Assembly (NCBI GenBank): GCA_039654915.1 | Contig: CM077599.1 | Span: 24,551,501-24,615,500, forward strand | DNA length: 64,000 nt | DNA from: Aquilaria yunnanensis | Lineage: Eukaryota > Streptophyta > Magnoliopsida > Malvales > Thymelaeaceae | Direction: 5' to 3' | Shown: positions 47,589 to 57,523 of the stretch, piece after piece | How positions within the stretch are numbered: position 1 is the stretch's first letter | How the letters are laid out: every line of letters begins with the position of its first letter | Translations under genes and position numbers: made by a program | The notes under the pieces: model-generated | The model's input: the letters and a program-made list of their open reading frames with translations, nothing else | Told to the model about the DNA's origin: nothing | Databases searched by the model: none

Positions 47589-49625
47589 ATGGAGTCCAAG
47601 ATAGAAAGTATGGCCGAACAAATGAGACAATTGATGGAGCTAATCAAGGGGAAAGCAACTCAAGTTCCCATCAAAGAAGCACAAGATCCCACTTATCCTC
47701 CAGGATTCACCCCGCAACGAGTCTCAGTTCAAGAAAATATGTTTCAGGAATCAGGTCCGTCCGCTAGCATTCACCTGAAACAAGACACTGTATATGAAGA
47801 GAAGAAGACACTACCAAAGGAAGAAGGAGAATCTCAAAAAGTTCGAAACAATAGAGAAGAAACTTCGGGTCATTGAAGGAGGTACTATATTCGGATCTCT
47901 CTCAGTGGATGACCTCTGCTTAGTGCCAGATGTCGTAATCCCCTCAGACTTTAAGGTGCCAGACTTTGTAAAATACGATGGAACGAGTGATCCCATCACT
48001 CACATCACGTTGTTTCTAAGAAGACTACAACCACTCACAAAAGACGAGAAATTGTGGATAGCACTTTTTCAAGAGAGCCTTACGAAGTCAGCACTACAGT
48101 GGGATCTAAGTCAAGGTCCAAGAAACATTAAAACATGGAATGATCTTGCTCAGGCCTTCATCAGCAATTACAATCATGTTATGGACTTAGCCCCGAATCG
48201 CCAAACTCTCCAGAATATGGAAAGGAAAAAGCAAAAAACCTTCAAGGAATACGCTCAAAGGTGGAGGGACTTAGCCGCACAAGTTCAGCCACCCATGACG
48301 GAGAGAGAAATGGTTACTTTATTTGTTCAGACATTGAAGTACCCTTATTATGACAAGCTCATTGGCAATTCGACAACTAATTTCTCTGACGTTGTCATGT
48401 CTGGAGAAAGAATCGAACATGGGATTAGGACTGGGAAGATTGCTGAGTCCTTTAATGATCCTATGAAAAGAGGAGGACCATCCAGAAGAAAGGATGAGGA
48501 AGTACAACAAATAGGGCGCGAAAGAGGGATTCCCCTCGTGGGTACTGTGCCTACCGGGCCTCGCCTATCCTATTCTGCCAATAGACCCAATGATTATCCT
48601 CCTAATAGGCCCAATAATTATCTTCTCAACAGGCATAATCAATTACGGCCACCTGTTCCGACTCCTCCAGTACCTACACAAAGACCAAGAGAAGTTTTTG
48701 CGCCAATTCCCATGACTTACACTGAGTTGTATCCAAAACTCATCGAAAGTCAACTTATTCGCCCAATTCCTACAAGGCCATTGGAACCCCCGTATCCAAG
48801 GTGGTATGACCCTAACATAACTTGCCCATATCATGAAGGCGTTCCGGGCCATGGCCTGGAAAATTGAGTAGCATTGAAACGCATAGTCCAACAATTAATC
48901 CAGTCAAAATGGTTAGACTTTTCTGATGAACCAAATGTCACTCAAAACCTATTGCCACCTCATCAAGCTAAACCAGTCAATATGATAGAAGAACATCGGC
49001 TGATAAAGAAGTCAGTCAATGATATCATAACACCTCTCAAGCATGTATATTCATGCCTTCTGAAAGAATGGGTCATCATTCGGAAGTCTTCTTTTAAACA
49101 TGAAGAAGTCGAAGATGAAGAATGGTGCGATTTTCATGACAGTAAGAGTCATTGTATTCAAGAATGCTCGGAATTCCGTGACGATCTACAAAGACTCATA
49201 GACTCATCCCAACTCAGCATTTGCCTGGGACAAGATTTTCAAGGGATCTCAGAGCCATTAAAAATCTCTGCAAATGAAGGGAAATAAGGTTTAGGTTTCA
49301 TACCGACAAGGCAAGATAAAATGAAGGCGATAGCTGAAAAGAGAGAAAAGAGGATTGCACGATTAACAGGGCATCCTCTAGAGGAAAGAAATCTGGATAT
49401 CTCTAACATCACTGAAACATTCGTGAGTGGTGGCTTAATTCTGAAAAATGACGATGAAGGCGCGCTGACCATCAACATCAACAAGTCTTTTGAAAGTCTT
49501 TCTATTCAGGCAATAATCAGTGATTCACCCAAAGATGAGGAGCTCGTTCAACCCTGTAGTCCACGGGATGTGCTGAACAATTGGGAGGCGATAGAACTGC
49601 CTGTTATAATCGAGAGCTTTTCAAA
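47589..49625 (+). pseudogene. gag exon of the Ogre-type element, broken, protease not found
   Basis: Starts MESKIESMAEQMRQLM. A frameshift within about 47800-47870 moves the frame to the one that contains the Tat-type gag core (VPDFVKYDGTSDPITHI, LAQAFISNYNHVMDLAPNR, YAQRWRDLAAQV). In-frame stops stand at TGA 48865-48867 and TAA 49285-49287, and the frame continues unshifted past both. A Cys/His segment (WCDFHDSKSHCIQEC) follows. The G-patch-like and linker region that normally stands after the protease (LGQDFQGI, then GLGFIPT after the stop) follows it almost directly, so the aspartic protease block appears to be missing, with a deletion near 49220. It ends at the splice donor at 49626. Confidence 0.8.
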
Positions 49626-49820
49626 GTAATCTAATAGTAAAAACCTCCTAAAGAAATGTTCAATAAATAGGGTGTAGTCTTTGCTTAAGTGAACCTTTTA
49701 GTTATTGCTTTTCATTCCAATAAAGTTGTGATTTATGCACACTATAAATAAAGTACCAGTTTGCATCCATCTCATTCTTGCCATTTTCTCTTCTCTCTTT
49801 TTTCTTTCTGGTTAATGCAG
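49626..49820 (+). other. Ogre-type intron between gag and RT
   Basis: A 195-nt putative intron: donor GTAATC at 49626, a long pyrimidine tract at about 49770-49810, acceptor TTAATGCAG at 49820. It contains several stops, including one right at the donor (TAA 49627-49629). Removing it joins the gag frame to the RT frame without a shift. An intron at this place is a defining feature of Ogre elements and lets spliced RNA make gag-pol and unspliced RNA make gag. Confidence 0.8.
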
Positions 49821-52800
49821 ACCTGAAACTCTCTTTGATGACAATGAAAGAATGAACTTTGATAATCCTGTAAACACTACCGACTTGGATGACGAAGATC
49901 TTCAAATATCTCCTGAGCTATTAAAAATGATTGAGCAAGATGAAAAAAAAATAGCAACAAGTCAGGAACCAACTGAGGCATTCAACTTGGGAGACAATCA
50001 AGATGTAAAAGAAGTCAAGATTGGCACTCTATTTCCTCCTGAAGAGAAAGAAGAATTAGTCCACTTATTGAAGGAATATGTGGTTGTATTTTCTTGGTCA
50101 TACCAAGATATGCCCGGCTTAAGCTCAAACATAGTGCTACACAAAATACCTTTGAAGCCTGGGGTGAAGCCTGTCAGACAGAAGTTACGAAGATTAAAGC
50201 CGGATCTAATCTTGAGAGTAAAAGATGATATTCGAAAGCTATGGAATGCAGGATTCCTTGGGGTCGCTGAATATACAGAATGGGTTGTTAACATAGTTCC
50301 AATCGAAAAGAAAAAAAGTGGGAAACTAAGAGTTTGTCAGGACTATCGACCCTTGAACGAGGCCAGTCCTAAAGATAACTTCCCACTTCCTCACATCGAT
50401 ACGCTGGTGGATAATACCGCACGAAACTCCTACTTTTCCTTCATGGATGGCTTTTCTGGGTACAATCAAATCAAACTTGATCCAGATGAAATGATAAAAA
50501 CTGCTTTTATTACCCTTTGGGGTACCTTCTACTATAAGGTGATGCCTTTTGGGTTAAAGAATGCTGGTGCTACATATCAAAGAGCCATGGTCGCATTATT
50601 CCATGACATGATGCATAAAGAAATTGAAGTATATGTAGACGACATGATCGCCAAAACTTTCACTGCTGGGGGGCATCTAAAAGTGCTAAGAAAACTATTC
50701 GATAGACTTCGTAAATATCAACTAAAGTTGAATCCTGCCAAATGTACTTTTAGAGCCTCTTTAGGAAAGTTATTGGGTTTCATGGTAAGCAAAGATGGGA
50801 TTCGAGTTGACCCAAGTAAAGTTAAGGCAATACAAGAAATGCAACCCCCGAAGACTCTAAAACAAGTAAGAATTTTTCTGGGTAGAATCAACTTTATAGC
50901 AAGGTTCATATCACAATTGACGTCCAAGTGTGAACCTCTTTTCAAATCACTAAAGAAGAACAATCCGATCGAGTGGAATAATGAATGCCAAGAGGCATTC
51001 GAGAAAATCAAGCAATACCTATCAAATCCACCAGTCTTGGTACCACATCAATCTGGAGAACTGTTGATTCTATATTTATCCATACAGGATTCTTCATTAG
51101 GATCCGTATTGGGTCAACGTGATGAGACAGGCAAGAAAGAGCATGCAATTTACTATTTGAGCAAGAAGCTTACCACATATGAAGCGAAATACTCAATAGT
51201 AGAAAAGTCCTGTTGTGCCATTGCATGGGTAGCACACCGACTACGACACTACATGCTCAATAACACCATATTGCTGATCTCCAAAACTGATCCCATTAAG
51301 TACATTTTTGAGAAACCCGCTTTATCAGGCAGGATTGCAAAATGGCAAATGCTGTTGTCTGAATACGACGTACAGTATTTCACCCAAAAGGCTGTAAAAG
51401 GGAGTGTGATTGCTGAATATTTGGCTGATAGAGCATTGGATGATTATGAGCCAATAAGAATGGACTTTCCTGATGGAGATATAATGACGATAGAACAGGA
51501 AGTCTCTGAAGATGATGAAACATGGAAAATGGCATTCGATGGAGCATCTAATGCTTTGGGACAAGGGATTGGAGCTATACTCATCTCTCCAAGCGGAGAG
51601 CAGTTTCCCCTCACAGCAAAAATTACATTTCCTTGTACCAACAATATAGTAGAATATGAGACATGTGCTATGAGACTGCAAATGGCACTAGAATTGAAAG
51701 TACGAGATCTTCGAGTTTATGGGGATTCCGCATTAGCCATATATCAAATCAATGGAGAATGGGAGACAAGGGATTCAAAATTGATTCCTTACCAAAAGCT
51801 CATACTAGACTTGGCTCGAAAATTTAACAGTATAAGCTTCCATCATCTTCCAAGGGAAGATAATCAAGTTCCGGATGCTTTAGCTACTTTAGCTGCTATG
51901 TACAACATAAGCGACCCTGAGCATACTCCTGTTTTTGAAATGAAAATAATAGATTCCCCAGTTTATTGCATGAGCATCGAAGAAGAATTGGATGGGAAAC
52001 CTTGGTATCACGATATCAAGAAATACCTCCAAGAACGAGTGTATCCACCAGAAGCATTAGAAAATGACAAGAAATTTCTATGAAGACTGTCAATGGGTTT
52101 TCTTTTAAACCTAGACATACTTTATAAGAAAACCCCAGACTTGATGCTACTTCGCTGTGTAAATGCTCATGAAGCACGAAAGATCATGGAAGAAATTCAT
52201 TCTGGAATGTGTGGAGTACACACTAGTGGTCATACCATGGCAAGACAAATAATGAGGGCTGGCTACTATTGGCTCACATTGGAAAGTGATTGCATCAATC
52301 ACGTAAGAAAATGTCACAAATGTCAAATATATGCCAATAAGATCCAGGCTCCACCTGCTCCTCTTAATGTAACAGCAATACCTTGGCCTTTTGCCATGTG
52401 GGGAATTGACGTCATTGGAGCCATTACCCCCAAGCTTCTAATGGTCACAAATTCATCCTAGTGGTAATAGACTACTTCACTAAATGGGTAGAAGCTGTGT
52501 CTTATGCAAATGTAACTCAAAAGGTGGTATACCGGTTCATTAAGAAAGAAATCATTTGTCGCTATGGGCTGCCAGAGTGTATCATCTCAAACAATGCCAC
52601 GAACTTGAACAATGTAATGATGCAGACTTTGTGCCAACAGTTCAAGATCAAGCATCTCAATTTGGCACCTTATCGACCGATGATGAATGGTGCAGTAGAA
52701 GCGGCCAATAAAAATATCAAGAGAATTATTGAAAAGATGATCGTCACTTACAAGGACCGGCATGAGATATTACCTTTTGCATTACATGCTTATAGAACTT

Positions 52801-53249
52801 CTACCCGTACTTCTACTGGAGCAACACCTTTTTCTCTGGTATATGGCATGAAGGCTGTATTGCCCATTGAAGTTGAAATTCCTTCATTAAGGGTACTAAT
52901 GGATACTCAATTAAGAGAAGCAGAATGGGTCAAGGCTAGATACGAGCAACTAAACCTAATTGATGAAAGAAGAATGATAGCCCTCTGCCATGGGCAGCTT
53001 TATCAAAGGAGGATGATTCGCGCTTACAATAAAAAGGTTCGCCCATGGCAATTTCACAAGGGTGACATAGTGCTCAAGAAAATTCTACCCATTCAGCATG
53101 ATTCTAGAGGAAAATGGACACCAAATTATGATGGGCCATATGTCGTGAAGAAAGCTTTTTCAGGAGGGGCTCTAATTCTGACAGAAATGGATGGACGAGA
53201 GTTACCAAAGCCAGTAAATTCTGATACAGTAAAGAAATACTTTGCATAA
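49821..53249 (+). pseudogene. pol exon: RT, RNase H, second RNase H, integrase; broken
   Basis: Open from the acceptor to a TGA at 52081-52083. Reverse transcriptase has MDGFSGYNQI, MPFGLKNAGATYQ and YVDDM. The ancestral-type RNase H has IYYLSKKLTTYEAKYS. A second, archaeal-type RNase H (from about 51520) shows FDGAS, EYE, GDSA and PDALA with its acidic residues, as in Tat elements. Past the stop, in the same frame, comes the H2C2 zinc site (HSGMCGVHTSGH..CHKC) and integrase with GIDVIG. A frameshift near 52435 moves to the frame of 52461-53249. In the second catalytic block the Asp is Asn (IISNNATN); the Glu block (GAVEAANK) is intact. The integrase is thus broken three ways. No chromodomain is seen. 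Confidence 0.88.
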
Positions 53250-54235
53250 TGAAGAAATTTTCAGACAGAAGGGAAGAAGTGGATACAGGGTTACCAAAGT
53301 CTATTTGATCAAAGTTGTCAAAGAGAGCATTCTTCCTTCACACTTTTATTGTTATGCATATGTACCCAAGACTTTTATATTCTCTTACCCATAAATAAAA
53401 AGCCAATTCTCTTTAGCTTTCCTTTGATTTTCACGTTCAACTTTTATATTCCCTTGTTCAAAAAAAAATGATGAAGTCATTTCTATCCAGTTCTTTTCCT
53501 TCAAATCTCACATTCCTACTAGCCTTTAGTGTGCAATAAATTGTGACTTTTGTAGGAAGAATAGTACTAATTAAAAATCAAAAAAAGCAAAGACCGTAGA
53601 TTAGTTTGATAAGCTTTGTGAATTAAAACATGTAAGATTGAGGTCCTGCTTTGCAAACGGCACAGAACATAGGCTAACAAAGAAAAATGAGTAACAAATC
53701 TTCGGGAGATAGCCTTGGTAGTTGCCTGGTTGATCGCTTCAGAAGCCTTAGCATGTTCACGTCAGCAAGAAAGAACCATACTCACGAATATTTCAATAGG
53801 GACAATTATCCAGAAAGGCATAAAGTATGAGGCGGGCGAACATTAAAGAAATTGAGGCCAAAATTCAAGAACAAGTCAAGGAAAGGGGATTTTGAAAAGA
53901 GTTGGGCTTTTGAGGCAATGGACAAGAGCTGGGAAGCATAAAGAGATTCAATGATAGTCCAAGAAGGCAATCACAAAGAAGATCCAGTAAAGCAAAGACA
54001 TGAAGAACTAGATCCATCCAAAAATCCAAAAAAAAAAAAACATCAGTTACACATGCTCTGCATTCATGCATTTCACATCATGCATGCACAACCTTTGCAT
54101 AACAGGGACCAAACGGGAAGCACATTCACAGCACAGTTACAGCAGTATAAGCTGAGATCTCAATGATATCAGCTCTTACCAGTCTATCATTGGATACACA
54201 GCTAATACGCGGGACCAACCCGCATCAGTAATTCA
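53250..54235 (+). other. Non-coding stretch after integrase
   Basis: No coding sequence recognised. The ORFs at 53865-54166 on the two strands overlap each other and lack family likeness. It separates pol from the repeat and cargo region. Confidence 0.5.
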
Positions 54236-54728
54236 AGGATAAGGTAGACAATATGTCAAAAGCCTGGCAATCGATTCAATAATCGAGACTACACCTGGAA
54301 GGACAAGATTGACGTCAGCTAGTAGTATCCAAGATAAGAGATAGCTATAGCCAAGGATAAGGCAGATGTCAAGAAATATTGTCATTGACAATTTGTCAAA
54401 AGCTGGTAATGGATTCAGTAATCGAGGCTACACCTGGAAGGACAGGATCGACGATAAGAGATAGCTATGGCCCAAGGATAAGGCAGATGTCAAGAAATAT
54501 TGTCGTTGACAATTTGTCAAAAGCTAGTAATGGATTCAATAATCGAGGCTACACTTGGAAGGACAGGATCGACGATAAGAGATAACTATGGCCAACGATA
54601 AGGCAGATGTCAAGAAATATTGTCGTTGACATTTTGTCAAAAGCTGACAATGGATTCGATAATCAATGCTTCATGCATAAGGACAGGATCGACGTTAGCT
54701 CGACGGAATATCAAAGATAAGAAATATT
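54236..54728 (+). repeat. ~120-bp tandem repeat, about four units
   Basis: Units beginning GGATAAGGCAGATGTCAAGA recur at about 54235, 54355, 54476 and 54596 (spacing 120-121). Each contains GACAATTTGTCAAAAGC (GACAAnTTGTC is palindromic) and ACACCTGGAAGGACAGGATC. The last unit is diverged. The two short similar ORFs at 54379 and 54620 are repeat translations. It ends just before the first Cys-rich ORF cassette. Confidence 0.85.
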
Positions 54729-54858
54729 GTCAAAAAGTTGGCTCCATTTTTCCGGTTAAGTGGTGGATACGGTACTCCGTGACTCTCAAGTCGATTCTCT
54801 CAGTTGCCCATAATAACTGATTCCTTCCTCCCTTCTTTCTTTTACTTCCTGCTAGAAA

Positions 54859-55407
54859 ATAGATCATACTCTTTCTCTCTTGTGAAAATATTTTTCCTCT
54901 CTCCCAATGAACATTCTCAAAAAGATCTACCGAGTTCACTGTGAACGATTAAGAGTTTTGATGCACAAAGGAATCCCTGAAGATGTACGGTGGTTAATAG
55001 AAGCTAAGGTTCATCTGGCAGGCGAATCCCCAAATACATTTACGTCTCACATGCCTAGCATAAGCAAAAGCTCTTATGCCAAAAAGCGAAGAGCGAAAAG
55101 GTTACAAGTCTGTCATAAATGTGGTCGATGGACTTGTAATACTAAATGTTGTTCTTTAGAAATGATCTCCGATAATCGAGAAAATAAAATACGATTCATC
55201 AAGAATGCCCTGAGTAAGGATTCGTTGGATGATATCCAATTGACTCTTGAGACGCATTCTTGTGGATTAGTGCAACGCGAACTTCTTGGTTTATGCAGTA
55301 TTTTTCATGAAGAACGAGAGCGTTACAGTCCCGGGAATCTGACTTTAAAAGACCATATTTGCCAGTTTGTAAGAAAACTGGATGGGAAGCAAATCCCCGA
55401 CTCATAG
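54859..55407 (+). pseudogene. Cys-rich basic protein, cassette copy 1 (start lost)
   Basis: Homologous to the intact copy at 56489. The position of the start codon reads ATA (54859) and a one-base insertion before 54905 shifts the N-terminal segment. From the internal ATG at 54907 the frame is open for 166 codons and keeps SYAKKRRAKRLQVCHKCGRW and the four-Cys pattern C-x2-C-x4-C-x3-C, to the common C-terminal RKLDGKQI. It could make an N-terminally shortened protein. Unlike copies 2 and 3 it has no TATAAAT module upstream; the 120-bp repeats precede it. Role unknown. Confidence 0.6.
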
Positions 55408-55447
55408 AAGGCGTTGAAGTCGTTACTGGACGTAAAACCAATGGAAG

Positions 55448-55575
55448 ATGTGAGTCACAGTCACAACCACTGTACATACAATTTGTCATATTTGAAAATT
55501 TACATTTTTCTTTTGACAATAATGTACTTGCTCCTGTAAGCGTAATTAACACGTTATCCTTTCATCACTATAAAT
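55448..55575 (+). promoter_or_regulatory. Promoter-like module before cassette copy 2
   Basis: GATGTGAGTCACAGTCAC...GACAATAATGTAC, then ACACGTTATCCTTTCATCACTATAAATGCG with TATAAAT at 55569-55575, about 125 nt before the ATG at 55699. The same order of blocks stands before copy 3 (56277-56394) and, expanded, before the LOG ORF. Promoter activity is inferred. Confidence 0.5.
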
Positions 55576-55698
55576 GCGTGTTCTTCTTCCCGGTTAAGTA
55601 GTGGATACGGTACTCCGTGACTCTCATAGTCGGTTATTTTAGTTTCCTACAATAACTGATTTCTTCCTCTCTTCTCTCAAATTCTTCTTCTCTCATCA

Positions 55699-56231
55699 AT
55701 GGATTCTACTCTTTCCGCCCTGCGAAAGTACTTTCCTTCCCTCCCAATAAACGTTCTTAGAAGGATTTACCAAGCTAGATGTGAAAGAATCAGAGTTTTT
55801 ATACACAAGGGCATTCCTGACGATGTGCGGTGGTTAATTGAAGCTAAGGTCCGTTCTGCTGGTAAAGTTTCAGATGCATTTATTCCCCGTATGCCCGGCT
55901 TAAGTAAAAGCGCTTATGCCAAAAAGAGAAGAGCAAGAGGCTAGGCGTTTGTTATAAATGCGGACGATGGAATTGCAATACTAAATGTCACATTTTAGGA
56001 TACATCTCCACAAATCGTGAAGATAAAAGAAAATTCATTAAGAATGACCTGCGTAAGGAATCTCTGGAAGATATCCGAGAGACTCTTGAAACGCATTATT
56101 GTGGAAAAGTGCAAGGTGAAATTATTGGTTTATGGAGGACTTACCATAAAGAACGAGACCGTTACAGTCTTAGGAATCTGACTTTAAACGACCTTGTTTG
56201 CCAGTTTGTAAGAAAACTAGATGGGAAGTAA
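55699..56231 (+). pseudogene. Cys-rich basic protein, cassette copy 2 (frameshifted)
   Basis: Begins MDSTLSALRKYFPSLPIN, in step with copy 3, and stays open for 81 codons. A one-base deletion in the basic patch (about 55935-55940) then brings a TAG at 55942-55944. The rest of the homology, including the four Cys, continues in the next frame to a TAA at 56229-56231. Broken by this single event as far as I can see. Confidence 0.7.
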
Positions 56232-56276
56232 ATCCCCGACTTATAGAAGCCGTTACTGGACGTAAAACCAGTGGAA

Positions 56277-56394
56277 GATGTGAGTCACAGTCACAATTAC
56301 TGTACATATAAGCTGTCATTTGTCTTTTCTTTTGACAATAATGTACTGGCTTCTGTAAGTGTAATAAACACGTTATCTTTTCATCGCTATAAAT
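56277..56394 (+). promoter_or_regulatory. Promoter-like module before cassette copy 3
   Basis: Repeats the copy 2 module: GATGTGAGTCACAGTCACAA, GACAATAATGTAC, ACACGTTATCTTTTCATCGC and TATAAAT at 56388-56394, 95 nt before the ATG. The LOG ORF has the closely related TTTATCTTTTCATC-TATATAAATA. Confidence 0.5.
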
Positions 56395-56488
56395 GCGAGT
56401 TCTTCTTTTTGGATACGGTACTCTGTGACTCTCAAAGTCAGTTATTTTCGTTTCTTACAATCACTAATTTCTTCCTTTTTTCTCTTAA

Positions 56489-57052
56489 ATGCCTCCTTCA
56501 TCAACAGAGTCTTCTCTTTCCGCTCTACGAAAGTATTTTCCTTCCCTCCCAATAAATGTTCTTAAAAAGATTTATCAAGCTAGATGTGAACGATTTAGAG
56601 TATTTATGCACAAAGGCATTCCTGACAATGTGCGGTGGCTAATCGAAGCTAAGGTTCGGTCGGCTGGTGAAGTTCCAGATGCATTCTTCCCCCGTATGCC
56701 CGGTTTTGGTAAAAGCGCTTATGCCAAAAAGAAAAGAGCAAGGAGGCTAGGCGTCTGTCATAATTGTGGATGGTGGATTTGCGGCACTAAATGTCGTTCT
56801 TCAGGGATAATCACAAAAAATCGTGAAGATAGAAGAAAATTCATTAAGAATGGCCTGCGTAAGGAATCTCTGGAGGATATCCGAGAGACTCTTGAAGCGC
56901 ACTCTTGTGGAATTGTGCAATTTGAGATTGTCGGTTTATGGATGACTTTCCAAAAAGAACGAGATCGTTACATTCTTAGGAATCTGACTTTAAATGACTC
57001 TATTTGCCAGTTTGTAAGAAAACTGGAAGGGATGCAAATCGCCAATTCATAG
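56489..57052 (+). CDS. Cys-rich basic protein of unknown role, intact copy 3
   Basis: An intact 187-aa protein, the only unbroken one of three tandem copies. N-terminal half (about 9-60) is helical and amphipathic by look. Next comes a basic patch with GKSAYAKKKRARRLG (74-88), then Cys90, 93, 98 and 102 in C-x2-C-x4-C-x3-C, a small zinc-finger-like site, and a charged helical C-terminal region. No signal peptide or membrane segment. I do not recognise a plant family. A basic Arg/Lys patch directly before a short Cys cluster resembles the layout of the Cys-rich nucleic-acid-binding proteins of carlaviruses, which act as silencing suppressors or transcription regulators; this is a weak, layout-level similarity. 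Its own TATA-type module lies upstream and the LOG ORF follows 471 bp downstream on the same strand. Confidence 0.65.
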   Translation: MPPSSTESSLSALRKYFPSLPINVLKKIYQARCERFRVFMHKGIPDNVRWLIEAKVRSAGEVPDAFFPRMPGFGKSAYAKKKRARRLGVCHNCGWWICGTKCRSSGIITKNREDRRKFIKNGLRKESLEDIRETLEAHSCGIVQFEIVGLWMTFQKERDRYILRNLTLNDSICQFVRKLEGMQIANS

Positions 57053-57091
57053 AAGGCATTGAAGCCGTTACTGGACATAAAGTCAGTGGAA

Positions 57092-57442
57092 GATGTGAAC
57101 CAAAGTCACGACTACTGTACACGCTAGTTGTCGCTTTTGAAAATTTTCCTTCTCTTCCAAGAATAATGTACCTATTCCTGACGTGAACCACAGTCACGAC
57201 TACTGTACATGCTAGCTGTTGCTTTTGAAAAATTTCCTTCTCTTCCGACAATAATGTACCTACTCTTGACGTGAGCCACAGTCATGACTACTGTACATGC
57301 TAGCAGTCATTTTGGAAATTTTCCTCCCCTTTTGACAATAATGTACCTATTCTTGACGTGAGCTACAGTCATGACTACTGTTTATGCTAGCTGCCATTTT
57401 TGAAAATTTTCCTCCTTTTCCGACAATAGTGCACCTACTCTT
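57092..57442 (+). repeat. Four 87-88 bp tandem units upstream of LOG, with TGACGTGA boxes
   Basis: Units start at 57092, 57180, 57268 and 57355 and share CAGTCA.GACTACTGTACATGC, then GAAAATTTTCCT and GACAATAATGTACCTA. At the three inner junctions (57179, 57267, 57354) the sequence is TGACGTGA, an as-1-like TGACG motif that TGA-class bZIP factors bind. The unit is the same block found once in front of cassette copies 2 and 3. Amplified right before the LOG TATA box, it may work as an enhancer; that is inference. Confidence 0.8.
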
Positions 57443-57474
57443 ATAGATGTGATTATTGCTTTATCTTTTCATCT

Positions 57475-57484
57475 ATATAAATAT
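57475..57484 (+). promoter_or_regulatory. TATA box of the LOG-type ORF
   Basis: TATATAAATA, preceded by TTTATCTTTTCATC as in the Cys-rich cassettes, 49 nt before the ATG at 57524. With a start site about 30 nt downstream the leader would be short. Confidence 0.5.
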
Positions 57485-57523
57485 ATCCTCTTTTCTTCTT
57501 TTCTCACAAGGGTAAGGATAGAA

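Noticed and set aside
53865..54166. ORFs on both strands after integrase as Ogre accessory genes
   Set aside because: They overlap each other, lack family likeness, and have none of the promoter or cassette context of the cargo ORFs.
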